A DNA stretch of 64,000 nucleotides from Fervidobacterium_A thailandense. GTDB taxonomy: Bacteria > Thermotogota > Thermotogae > Thermotogales > Fervidobacteriaceae. Location: assembly GCF_041505935.1 (NCBI RefSeq), contig NZ_CP140110.1; one strand, written 5' to 3'. The position numbers and the translations under genes are program-made. Under the pieces are notes generated by a model. That model did no database searches, was not told the DNA's origin, and saw only the letters and a program-made list of their open reading frames with translations. The first letter of the stretch is position 1; every line of letters begins with the position of its first letter. Below, piece after piece: positions 41,356-49,620 of this stretch.

Positions 41356-42741
41356 GTGCTCGATGTGTTCGTCGACACAACATTTCGCGATGGTCACCAG
41401 TCATTGATCGCCACACGGATGACTACCGAGGATATTTTGGGAATCATAGAGGCCGTTGATGAACTTGGCTTTCGGGCCCTCGAGGTCTGGGGTGGTGCAA
41501 CGTTCGATGTTTGTGTTCGGTACCTGAACGAGGATCCGTGGGAGCGAATAAGGCTCGTAAAGGCCAAGTTGAAGAATTCGAAAACCCAAATGCTACTTAG
41601 GGGACAGAACCTCGTAGGTTACAGGCATTACGCGGATGATGTGGTCGAACTTTTCGTGCGAAAGGCCGTTGAAAATGGTGTGGAGATCGTTCGAATTTTT
41701 GACGCGCTCAACGATGTCAGGAATCTGGAAAAGAGTATCGAAGTTGCCCTCAAGTGTGGAGCGCACGTGCAAGGAGCGATTTCTTACACCGTTAGCCCGG
41801 TTCACACCGTCGAGTACTTCGTCAATTACGCCGGTGAGCTAGTGGAGCGCGGGGTTCACTCGTTGTGCATCAAGGATATGGCCGGGCTTCTGACACCGAA
41901 AGCGGCCGGTGAGCTCGTATCCGAATTGAAGAAAAGGTACGGTTTACCGGTTGAGGTTCACAGTCACGCAACGGCGGGATTGGGGGAACTGGCTTACATA
42001 ACGGCATTTCAGGCTGGTGCAGATGTTATCGACACGGCGTTTTCGCCGTTCGCCATGGCAACCAGTCAACCGGCGTTCGAAACTTTTTACCACGTCCTGT
42101 CCGAATACGTTGACTTACCCAAGATTGACTGGAAAAAAGTTGACTCGATCGTGCGGTACCTTTGGGAAGTTAGGAAAAAATACGAAGCCTACGACGTGAA
42201 GATGGTTACGATAGATCACAGGATAATCGTCTCCCAAGTTCCGGGAGGAATGTACTCTAATCTTGTGAAGCAACTTTCTGAGCAGAAGATGCTCGACAAA
42301 CTCGATGAGGTGCTCGAAGAGATTCCCAGGGTTCGGAAGGATCTTGGATATCCTCCGCTCGTAACTCCAACCAGCCAAATTGTCGGTGTCCAAGCCGTTC
42401 TGAATGTTATGACCGGGGAACGGTACGCGAAGGTTACAAGGGAGGTTAAGGATTACGTCAAGGGACTGTACGGCAAACCTCCAGCGCCAATCGACCCGGA
42501 ACTGGTGAAAAAGATCCTGGGTGATGAGAAACCCATAGAAGGACGACCCGCGGACTACCTGGAACCCGAACTGGAGAATAGGAAAAGGGAGATAGGGCTC
42601 CTTGCGCAAAGCGATGAGGATTTGCTCATCTACGCCATTTTAGGCGAAGTTGGGCGTCAGTACTTGAGACGTAGGTACGAAAACAGCTTGTACGTGGATT
42701 GGAAACTTGCGGAGGAATTCGAAGGAGGCTATCCGGTTTGA
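41356..42741 (+). CDS. Carboxyltransferase subunit (oxaloacetate/methylmalonyl decarboxylase alpha, pyruvate carboxylase B type)
   Basis: About 461 residues. FVDTTFRDGHQSLIATRMTT near the N-terminus, LLRGQNLVGYRHYADDVV, RIFDALNDVRN, the carbamylated-lysine region CIKDMAGLL and HSHATAGLG with metal-binding histidines define the carboxyltransferase TIM barrel and its following PYC/OADA domain. No biotinyl-lysine domain is fused. It moves CO2 between a biotin carrier and pyruvate/oxaloacetate or methylmalonyl-CoA. Its place upstream of methylmalonyl-CoA mutase favours a transcarboxylase-like role. Start TTG 41353 or GTG 41356. Confidence 0.85.
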   Translation: MLDVFVDTTFRDGHQSLIATRMTTEDILGIIEAVDELGFRALEVWGGATFDVCVRYLNEDPWERIRLVKAKLKNSKTQMLLRGQNLVGYRHYADDVVELFVRKAVENGVEIVRIFDALNDVRNLEKSIEVALKCGAHVQGAISYTVSPVHTVEYFVNYAGELVERGVHSLCIKDMAGLLTPKAAGELVSELKKRYGLPVEVHSHATAGLGELAYITAFQAGADVIDTAFSPFAMATSQPAFETFYHVLSEYVDLPKIDWKKVDSIVRYLWEVRKKYEAYDVKMVTIDHRIIVSQVPGGMYSNLVKQLSEQKMLDKLDEVLEEIPRVRKDLGYPPLVTPTSQIVGVQAVLNVMTGERYAKVTREVKDYVKGLYGKPPAPIDPELVKKILGDEKPIEGRPADYLEPELENRKREIGLLAQSDEDLLIYAILGEVGRQYLRRRYENSLYVDWKLAEEFEGGYPV

Positions 42742-43577
42742 TCGTTGGTTTTGGTGTTGACGTACTTGATATCGAGAGAGTGGACTTGAAACTTGCGAAT
42801 AGAGTGCTCACCGAAGATGAGCGAATGAACCGTGCGAGAATTGATGAGGAATACATTGCCGGGAGGTTTGCGTTGAAGGAAGCGTACTTCAAGGCTCTTG
42901 GTACTGGGATCGATGGTAATTCGTTTCAGGACGTTTCCTTTCTGAACGGACGATTCGGAGAGGTTTACCCGGTTTTGCACAGGTACGTCCGTCCCGTTTG
43001 TGGAGTGTTCAACAGGATACACGCCTCGTTGGCACACGACAAGTTCGTTTACGCAAGTGTCATTCTTGAGAAGGAACGTGGAGGTATCTACATAGGACTT
43101 GGCAGTAACCTTGGTGACAGATTGGAGAATTTGCGAGCCGCGCTGGGAGAAATATCTGAATTCTGCGATATAATAAGCGTTTCAAAGGTGTACGAGACCA
43201 AACCGTACGGAAAAACTGATCAGCCCGATTTTCTTAACTGTGTAGCTGAGATCGACACAGATTTAACACCATCGGAGCTTCTTGAAGCACTCCTGAACGT
43301 TGAACGCTCGCTGGGGCGTGTCAGGACCGAAAAGTGGGGCCCAAGGGTGATAGATTTGGATATACTTTTTTACGGCAACCTTGTGATAAGGACCCCGGAG
43401 CTGGTGGTACCACACTACGATTTTGAGAACAGGATATTTTTCGTCTTGCCGATGCGTGAGTTGAATGCACACTTCGTTCACCCGGTTTTGAAGACCTCTA
43501 TGGAAAAACTCTATCAAAAACTGCTCGACGAGGCATCTGCGGAAAACGCTGGAATAGAGGTGTACGGCGATGTTTAA
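42738..43577 (+). CDS. Fused holo-ACP synthase / HPPK (AcpS-FolK)
   Basis: About 279 residues in one open frame. Residues 1-110 are AcpS: LIVGFGVDVLDIERV with the magnesium-binding aspartate, RFALKEAYFKALGTGIDG with the catalytic glutamate, and HASLAHDKFVYASVILE. Residues 113-279 are FolK: YIGLGSNLGDRLENLRAAL, VYETKPYG, FLNCVAEI, and RTEKWGPRVIDLDILFYG with the two metal-binding aspartates. It would both install phosphopantetheine on acyl carrier protein and make the pterin diphosphate for folate. TTG at 42738 overlaps the previous stop (TTGA), with GGAGG 9 nt upstream. Confidence 0.9.
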   Translation: MIVGFGVDVLDIERVDLKLANRVLTEDERMNRARIDEEYIAGRFALKEAYFKALGTGIDGNSFQDVSFLNGRFGEVYPVLHRYVRPVCGVFNRIHASLAHDKFVYASVILEKERGGIYIGLGSNLGDRLENLRAALGEISEFCDIISVSKVYETKPYGKTDQPDFLNCVAEIDTDLTPSELLEALLNVERSLGRVRTEKWGPRVIDLDILFYGNLVIRTPELVVPHYDFENRIFFVLPMRELNAHFVHPVLKTSMEKLYQKLLDEASAENAGIEVYGDV

Positions 43578-43866
43578 CGATGAGCCAAAGGATATACTTG
43601 AAATTGAGGCACTCATAGACGAGGCTATAGAAAAGGAAGATTACGATGCTCTCAACCGGTTGTTGGATTTACGGGAAAAGTTGTTGCCCGAACTCCCTCG
43701 GGAGATGTTGGTCGAGATATACGAACGCGATAAGGGCAGAATGGAATTGTTGAAGGAGAAACTCAAAAGTTTCCAGAAACTCACACACCAACTTGAAGCG
43801 GGCAAGAGATTTGCAAGCTCACAAACGCAAGATGAGAAGGGCACATTCTTGAATCGTGATGCTTGA
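43570..43866 (+). CDS. Small helical protein of unknown function
   Basis: 98 residues, highly charged, almost entirely helical with heptad spacing (EIEALIDEAIEKEDYDALNRLLDLREKLLPELPREMLVEIYERDKGRMELLKEKLKSFQKLTHQL). It recalls small flagellar chaperones of the FliT/FlgN kind in size and style, but I have no firm match. ATG overlaps the end of the AcpS-FolK gene by 8 nt. Function unknown. Confidence 0.65.
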   Translation: MFNDEPKDILEIEALIDEAIEKEDYDALNRLLDLREKLLPELPREMLVEIYERDKGRMELLKEKLKSFQKLTHQLEAGKRFASSQTQDEKGTFLNRDA

Positions 43867-43943
43867 CTTACTGTATCTTGAGGCTTTGGTGGCGTAAATA
43901 TCCTAACAAATCATCGACAGGTTATCGTGGAAGGGGTGGAACG

Positions 43944-45608
43944 ATGGACGAAAAGTTCTTGGAGGCGAAGAGAAAGTACGAGCAGGTTGTCGAAAAATCC
44001 ATTTCGAAGGTTCCGGAGAGAAAGCAAGTTTTCATGTCGTCTTCAGGTTACGAGATAAAACGACTCTACACACCCGAAGACGTTGAGGGGTTGAATTACT
44101 TAGAAGACCTCGGTTTTCCCGGTGAGTACCCGTTCACACGCGGTGTGCAACCGACGATGTACCGCGCACGTTACTGGACGATGCGTCAGTACGCGGGATT
44201 CGGTACGGCCGAGGAATCGAATAAAAGATACAAATACTTGCTCTCGCAAGGGCAAACGGGACTATCGGTCGCTTTCGACCTGCCCACGCAAATCGGTTAC
44301 GACTCAGATGATCCGATGGCCGAGGGGGAAGTCGGGCGAGTTGGTGTTGCAATAGATTCTTTAGAAGATATGGAGATACTCTTCGATGGTATCCCATTGG
44401 ATCAAGTTAGTACATCGATGACGATAAACAGCACAGCGATGATACTCCTTGCAATGTACATAGCGGTGGCCGAGAAACAGGGAGTATCCCAAGACAAATT
44501 GAGTGGTACAATTCAGAACGATATTCTCAAAGAATACATTGCACGTGGAACGTACATTTATCCTCCGGAACCATCGATGAGGTTGATTACGGACATTTTC
44601 GAGTACTGCTCAAAGTACATGCCCAAGTGGAATCCTATCAGTATCAGCGGTTACCATATCCGCGAAGCGGGTTCCACGGCTGTTCAGGAGGTTGCGTTCA
44701 CACTTGCCGATGGCATCGCTTACGTTGAAGCGGCCATTAAACGTGGCTTGGATCCGAACGTGTTGGGAAAGAGACTTTCGTTCTTCTTCGCCGCGCACAA
44801 CAATTTCCTCGAGGAGATTGCCAAGTTTAGGGCCGCAAGGAGATTGTGGGCGAAGATAATGAAAAACCGTTTTGGTGTCACCGACCCCGAGGCGATGAAA
44901 CTCAGGTTCCACACGCAGACGGGAGGTTCAACGCTCACGGCCCAGCAACCGCTCAACAACATCATCAGGGTTACAATCCAGGCACTTGCGGCTGTGCTCG
45001 GAGGAACGCAATCGCTGCACACGAACTCCTACGACGAGGCAATCGCTCTTCCGACGGAACTTTCCGCGATGATCGCTTTGAGAACTCAGCAAATCATCGC
45101 TTACGAATCCGGTGTGGCGGACACGGTAGATCCACTCGGTGGTTCGTACGTCATAGAGGCGTTGACCAACGAAATTGAGCGCAGGGCGATGGAGTACATC
45201 GAAAAGATCGACCAGATGGGCGGAATGATAAAGGCAATAGAAAGCGGGTACGTACAGAAAGAGATCCACGAGAGCGCTTATAAACACCAGTTGGCTGTGG
45301 AGAGGGGAGAAGAGGTAATCGTTGGTGTGAACAAATTCCAGATCCAAGAGGAAACTCGTATAGGTGAGATTCTGAAGGTTGATCCTGAACTTGAGAAGAA
45401 GCAGAAAGAGCGACTCAAGAAACTAAAAGAACGCAGGGACAACGAGAAGGTGAAGAAACTCCTCAACAAGATCAAAGAGGTCGCATCCACCGATGAGAAT
45501 TTATTCCCGTACGTACTCGAAGCAGTCAAGGCGTACGCTACCGTGGGTGAAATAAGTAACGCGTTGAGGGAGGTCTTTGGCGAGTACACGGAAACTGTTA
45601 TAATCTGA
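43944..45608 (+). CDS. mutA: Methylmalonyl-CoA mutase, large catalytic subunit
   Basis: About 554 residues, the catalytic TIM barrel only. Family blocks: FTRGVQPTMYRARYWTMRQYAGFGTAEESN, GLSVAFDLPTQIGYDSDDP, TIQNDILKEYIARGTYIYPPEPSMR, RLSFFFAAHNNFLEEIAKFRAAR, GTQSLHTNSYDEAIALP. The substrate-selecting Tyr and Arg of MCM (RQYAGF and ARGTY) are present, where isobutyryl-CoA mutases have Phe and Gln. The B12-binding domain (about 130 residues) is absent and not found nearby. It interconverts methylmalonyl-CoA and succinyl-CoA. ATG at 43944 is the start; earlier in-frame codons lack support. Confidence 0.93.
   Translation: MDEKFLEAKRKYEQVVEKSISKVPERKQVFMSSSGYEIKRLYTPEDVEGLNYLEDLGFPGEYPFTRGVQPTMYRARYWTMRQYAGFGTAEESNKRYKYLLSQGQTGLSVAFDLPTQIGYDSDDPMAEGEVGRVGVAIDSLEDMEILFDGIPLDQVSTSMTINSTAMILLAMYIAVAEKQGVSQDKLSGTIQNDILKEYIARGTYIYPPEPSMRLITDIFEYCSKYMPKWNPISISGYHIREAGSTAVQEVAFTLADGIAYVEAAIKRGLDPNVLGKRLSFFFAAHNNFLEEIAKFRAARRLWAKIMKNRFGVTDPEAMKLRFHTQTGGSTLTAQQPLNNIIRVTIQALAAVLGGTQSLHTNSYDEAIALPTELSAMIALRTQQIIAYESGVADTVDPLGGSYVIEALTNEIERRAMEYIEKIDQMGGMIKAIESGYVQKEIHESAYKHQLAVERGEEVIVGVNKFQIQEETRIGEILKVDPELEKKQKERLKKLKERRDNEKVKKLLNKIKEVASTDENLFPYVLEAVKAYATVGEISNALREVFGEYTETVII
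45576..45604 (+). promoter_or_regulatory. Promoter of pdxST, inside the 3' end of mutA
   Basis: TTTGGC at 45576-45581, a 17-nt spacer ending TGT, and TATAAT at 45599-45604. It overlaps the last codons of mutA and separates pdxST transcription from the operon. Confidence 0.6.
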
Positions 45609-45648
45609 CATAAATCTTCATCCGAAACGTAGAGGGAGGCGAAGGAAC

Positions 45649-46524
45649 ATGGAAAAGGGAACGTGGGAGATTAAAAAAGGTTTTGCCGAAATGTTCAAAG
45701 GTGGCGTCATCATGGACGTTACGACCGCCGAACAGGCAAAGATAGCTGAAGAGGCCGGTGCGGTTGCCGTTATGGCCCTTGAACGTGTGCCGGCGGACAT
45801 CAGAAAAGCCGGAGGAGTTGCCCGAATGGCCAGCATTTCCAAAATAAAGGAGATCATGGAAGCCGTTTCCATCCCGGTGATGGCGAAAGTTAGGATTGGA
45901 CACATCGCCGAAGCGAGAATCTTGGAAGCCCTTGGTGTGGACTTCATCGATGAATCCGAGGTTCTCACGCCAGCGGATGATAAGTACCATATAAACAAGC
46001 ACGAGTTCAAAGTTCCGTTCGTGTGCGGTGCACGAAACTTGGGTGAGGCTCTCAGAAGGATCGCCGAAGGTGCCGCGATGATAAGAACAAAAGGCGAAGC
46101 CGGTACCGGTAACGTCGTTGAGGCGGTAAAGCACATGAGAACGATGATGTCTGAGATCCGAAAAGTACAGAACATGCCGTACGAGGAGATAGTTAGCTAC
46201 GCGAAGGAGATTGGTGCGCCAGTTGAGCTTGTCTTGCAAGTCAAGGAACTTGGGAGACTTCCAGTTGTGAACTTCGCGGCTGGCGGTATTGCAACACCTG
46301 CGGATGCGGCACTGATGATGATGCTCGGTGCGGACGGGGTGTTCGTTGGAAGCGGTATTTTTAAGTCCAAGGATCCGATGAAGATGGCCAGGGCGATCGT
46401 GATGGCAGTCACGTACTGGAACGATCCGGAAATGCTCCTGAAGATTTCCGAGGATATAGGTGAGCCGATGGAGGGACTTGACATAGAATCGCTCGAGGTC
46501 AAGCTCCAGGAAAGAGGATGGTGA
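45649..46524 (+). CDS. pdxS: Pyridoxal 5'-phosphate synthase, lyase subunit
   Basis: 291 residues. MDVTTAEQAKIAEEAGAVAVMALERVPADIRKAGGVARM is the hallmark; the Schiff-base lysines are in MAKVRIGH and EAGTGNVVEA regions. A C-terminal LGADGVFVGSGIFKS block follows. PdxS condenses ribose 5-phosphate, glyceraldehyde 3-phosphate and ammonia into PLP, as a dodecamer with PdxT. ATG with GGAGG 8 nt upstream. Confidence 0.97.
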   Translation: MEKGTWEIKKGFAEMFKGGVIMDVTTAEQAKIAEEAGAVAVMALERVPADIRKAGGVARMASISKIKEIMEAVSIPVMAKVRIGHIAEARILEALGVDFIDESEVLTPADDKYHINKHEFKVPFVCGARNLGEALRRIAEGAAMIRTKGEAGTGNVVEAVKHMRTMMSEIRKVQNMPYEEIVSYAKEIGAPVELVLQVKELGRLPVVNFAAGGIATPADAALMMMLGADGVFVGSGIFKSKDPMKMARAIVMAVTYWNDPEMLLKISEDIGEPMEGLDIESLEVKLQERGW

Positions 46525-46527
46525 AGT

Positions 46528-47094
46528 ATGGTTATCGGCGTATCCGGAATTCAAGGTGATTTCAGGGAACACAAAATGATGATTGAAAAGCTTGGACACG
46601 AAGTACTCATCGTCAGAACACCAGAAGACCTCGAAAAAATCGACGGGCTCATCATACCAGGCGGCGAATCCACAACGATGATAAGAATTATGAAACGCGT
46701 GGGTCTCTTCGACGCCTTGAAGGAGAAGATCCTTCAAGGTCTGCCTGTTTACGGCACCTGCGCCGGATTGATCGTCCTTGCAAAGGAAATCGAGAACTAC
46801 CCGCAAGAATCACTCGGCGTAATAGATATAAAGGTAATGCGGAACGCCTACGGTCGGCAGGTTGATAGCTTTGAGGAGTACGTTGAAATCAAAGGCTTCG
46901 ATAAGCCATTCAAAGCCATTTTCATCCGCGCACCACGGGTTGATGAATGGGGACCAGAAGTCGAAGTTCTATCGACGTTCGAAGGTCATCCAATAATGCT
47001 CAGGCAAAACAACGTCCTGGTGACTTCTTTTCACCCGGAATTAACGGACGACACACGTGTCCATGAATACTTCCTCGGTATGATCAAAAAATAG
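46528..47094 (+). CDS. pdxT: Pyridoxal 5'-phosphate synthase, glutaminase subunit
   Basis: 188 residues. GVSGIQGDFREH, GLIIPGGESTTMIRIM, and VYGTCAGLIVLAKEI with the nucleophilic cysteine (class I amidotransferase), plus SFHPELTDD with the His/Glu of the triad. It supplies ammonia to PdxS. ATG 3 nt after pdxS. It ends only 5 bp from the convergent PfkB gene. Confidence 0.96.
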   Translation: MVIGVSGIQGDFREHKMMIEKLGHEVLIVRTPEDLEKIDGLIIPGGESTTMIRIMKRVGLFDALKEKILQGLPVYGTCAGLIVLAKEIENYPQESLGVIDIKVMRNAYGRQVDSFEEYVEIKGFDKPFKAIFIRAPRVDEWGPEVEVLSTFEGHPIMLRQNNVLVTSFHPELTDDTRVHEYFLGMIKK

Positions 47095-47099
47095 AAATG

Positions 47100-48029
47100 T
47101 TACAAAATTCGGACAACCTCAATCTTTTCGAGCAATCTTTCAACATCCGCACGCCTACACAGACGAGTACCCGGGGTCAACACGGCGGCTGTGCCCGCCG
47201 CGTTGGCCCATCTTAAAGCCTCCTCATCCGATAACCCTTCTTCTTTTTTCAGCACGAACCCTGCTAAGAAGGAGTCACCCGCACCGACGGCACTCTTCAC
47301 CTTTACCTCGATTGATTTGGTGTACAACACCTTGTCAGCAGTTATCAAATACGCTCCCTTACCACCGAGAGTTAGCAGTATCCCTTTCAACTCGAAATGC
47401 TCGATGATTTTTTTGGCTTCGGAGATTATCTCATCTTCGTGAGTCACGTGCTTGCCTGTAAGTCTTTGAAACTCGTGTAGGTTCGGTTTGATATAATCCG
47501 GTTGGCCGATGAGCCCGGCCTTCAGCTTATCACCGTCCGCATCGAAATAAACGGTGGCACCCCACTGTTTGAGTGAAAAAATGATGCCAGTGTAGAACTC
47601 GGCGGCAACACCTTTTGGAAGGCTTCCGGAAACAACGACCGTATCCCTCTCCCTTACCAACGCGTTGAGCACTTCGAGGACAACTTGTAACTTTTTCGCG
47701 CTGATTTTTTCACCTGGCATGCTTATCCTGTACTGCCCTTTATTCGTTTCAAGGATCACGTTCATTCGCGTTTCCTGAGGTACGCGTATCGAGGTGTAGA
47801 TGACCCCTTCCCTGTCGAGCATCTCCTCAAGTTTCCTGCCCGTGTCTCCACCAACGAGTGCGATGGCAATTGAAACACCACCCAGCTCGCGAATGACTCG
47901 CGAGACGTCGATTCCTTTCCCAGCTGGGTAATCCACGACCTTCTTTGCCCGGATCGTGTCGTCCACAACGAGCTCGTCCACGTAGATGTACCTATCCAAG
48001 CATGGGTTCATCGTTAGGGTGAATATCAT
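47100..48029 (-). CDS. PfkB-family hexose/1-phosphofructokinase
   Basis: About 309 residues. MIFTLTMNPCLDRYIYVDEL is typical of 1-phosphofructokinase/tagatose-6-phosphate kinase; GKGIDVSRVIRELGG is signature 1; SAVGAGDSFLAGFVLKKEEGLSDEEALRWA is signature 2 with the catalytic aspartate. Substrates could be fructose 1-phosphate, tagatose 6-phosphate or a related sugar phosphate. No PTS or sugar gene adjoins. ATG at 48029 is chosen with GGAGG 8 nt upstream; the frame extends to 48059. Confidence 0.88.
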   Translation of the reverse strand: MIFTLTMNPCLDRYIYVDELVVDDTIRAKKVVDYPAGKGIDVSRVIRELGGVSIAIALVGGDTGRKLEEMLDREGVIYTSIRVPQETRMNVILETNKGQYRISMPGEKISAKKLQVVLEVLNALVRERDTVVVSGSLPKGVAAEFYTGIIFSLKQWGATVYFDADGDKLKAGLIGQPDYIKPNLHEFQRLTGKHVTHEDEIISEAKKIIEHFELKGILLTLGGKGAYLITADKVLYTKSIEVKVKSAVGAGDSFLAGFVLKKEEGLSDEEALRWANAAGTAAVLTPGTRLCRRADVERLLEKIEVVRIL

Positions 48030-48062
48030 CTCCAATCCCTCCCTCGAGAGTTTTCCCATAAT

Positions 48063-48071
48063 ATTTTACCA
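48063..48071 (-). promoter_or_regulatory. Extended -10 promoter of the PfkB gene
   Basis: TGG-TAAAAT on the minus strand at 48071-48063, 34 nt before the ATG. Confidence 0.45.
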
Positions 48072-48134
48072 GCTTCGTTACCTTCATTTTCCTTTGGAAC
48101 TTCAGAGCCCCGGGGTATTAAACAACGGTGGTTA

Positions 48135-48143
48135 TGATATAAT
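48135..48143 (+). promoter_or_regulatory. Extended -10 promoter of the REC/HD-GYP gene
   Basis: TGA-TATAAT at 48135-48143. A short inverted repeat, ACAACG at 48122-48127 and CGTTGT at 48144-48149, brackets the -10 element and could be a regulator site. Confidence 0.5.
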
Positions 48144-48191
48144 CGTTGTGAACAACCTTGTGTAGGAATGTATATCGGGAGGATTTTGAAG

Positions 48192-49604
48192 ATGCCAACG
48201 TTCTTGAAGAAGACTCCAAAAGAAGAGCACAAACTCGAACCTTGGAAGATTCTCGTTGTGGACGATGAACCTGACGTTCACGCCGTCACATCGGTTGTTG
48301 CACGCGATATAACCTTTTTGAACAGACCAGTAAAAGTGTACAGTGCTTATTCCGGTACCGAGGCAATAGAGATACTGAAAAACGTACCAGGAATAGCTCT
48401 GGCAATTATAGATGTGGTGATGGAGACCGAACATGCGGGCCTTGAGGTTGTCCGATTTGTGAGGGAAGACTTGCGCGACAAACGGATGAGATTAGTCATA
48501 CGCACGGGACAACCTGGGTACGCGCCACCGAGGGAGATAATTTTGAAGTACGACATAAACGACTATCGAGAAAAAGCGGAACTTTCCGGTAACGCATTGT
48601 ACACACTCATCGTCTCAAAGTTGAGGGAGTACAAAGACTACACGACACTCGACAAGCAACGCCTCCTACTCTCCAAACTTGCATTCCTTACGTCGCTGGT
48701 AATGGATCTGAAAACGGACGAGGATTACGTTAAGTTCGTCGAAGAATTGTTCGATGGTATCGCCCAAATCCTGGAGGTAGATGTCAAAATCGAGCACAGA
48801 AAGGAGCACTTGGTGAATCACAAGGCCTACAAGCGTGTTGTGTGGAGTGGTTTGGGGGCCGACACTTCGTTGGAATTCAACTTACGCACAGGTTACTCGT
48901 CCGCTCTTCATTTCGACGTCACGTTCTCGGCCGAAGTTGAAGAGTACTTCAGCAAGATTCTCGACGTGTTCCTGAACGATCTGATTTTGGAAGTTGAGAA
49001 CAACTTCATAAGTCGCGATCTGACTGACACGTTGTACAAGATCGTTTACATTATCTCGGAGGTGACCGAGACCAGGTCACTCGAAACGGGTGAGCACGTT
49101 CGGAGGGTGGGTGAAATCGCGAAGATCTTGGCGCAGGAGATGGGAATGGAAGACTTGGAGGTTGAATACCTCGAAATCGCCGCGATGCTACACGATGTTG
49201 GTAAGGTGGGAATTCCGGATTCCATCCTCATGAAACCCAGCCAGCTCTCGGAGGAAGAGTTCGAGATAATGAAACACCACACGATAATTGGCCACAAGAT
49301 CCTCTCGACGGTTGACCATCCACTCTTCAACATGGCCAGTACGGTTGCGCTCTACCATCACGAGAATTGGGATGGTACTGGTTATCCGAAAGGTTTGAAA
49401 GGTGAGGAAATCCCCCTTTGTGCGCGTATAGTGAGTATCATCGATTTTTACGATGCGCTCAGATCCGACAGGGTGTACAGGAAGGCTTACAGCGAGGAGG
49501 AGACGCTTAAGTTCTTACACGCGAACAACGGAAAGAAGTTCGACCCGAGGATATTCGATATCTTCATGAAGAAGTACGAGCAGATACGCAAACTGTACCA
49601 GTAA
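48192..49604 (+). CDS. Response regulator with REC, DUF3369-like and HD-GYP domains
   Basis: 470 residues. REC domain (ILVVDDEPDVHAVTSVV near 20; phosphoacceptor aspartate in LAIIDVVMET), a middle region of about 150 residues matching the DUF3369 placement, and a C-terminal HD-GYP phosphodiesterase (EHVRRVGEIAK, MLHDVGKVGIPD, HHTIIGHKIL, YHHENWDGTGYPKGL). HD-GYP domains break down cyclic di-GMP. No histidine kinase lies beside it, so the input is an orphan. ATG at 48192 has GGAGG 9 nt upstream. Confidence 0.92.
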   Translation: MPTFLKKTPKEEHKLEPWKILVVDDEPDVHAVTSVVARDITFLNRPVKVYSAYSGTEAIEILKNVPGIALAIIDVVMETEHAGLEVVRFVREDLRDKRMRLVIRTGQPGYAPPREIILKYDINDYREKAELSGNALYTLIVSKLREYKDYTTLDKQRLLLSKLAFLTSLVMDLKTDEDYVKFVEELFDGIAQILEVDVKIEHRKEHLVNHKAYKRVVWSGLGADTSLEFNLRTGYSSALHFDVTFSAEVEEYFSKILDVFLNDLILEVENNFISRDLTDTLYKIVYIISEVTETRSLETGEHVRRVGEIAKILAQEMGMEDLEVEYLEIAAMLHDVGKVGIPDSILMKPSQLSEEEFEIMKHHTIIGHKILSTVDHPLFNMASTVALYHHENWDGTGYPKGLKGEEIPLCARIVSIIDFYDALRSDRVYRKAYSEEETLKFLHANNGKKFDPRIFDIFMKKYEQIRKLYQ

Positions 49605-49620
49605 CTTCCAAAGCTCCAAG

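Noticed and set aside
45598..46806. 402-codon minus-strand frame over pdxS
   Set aside because: PdxS on the other strand is unmistakable; the frame is a long antisense shadow caused by codon bias.
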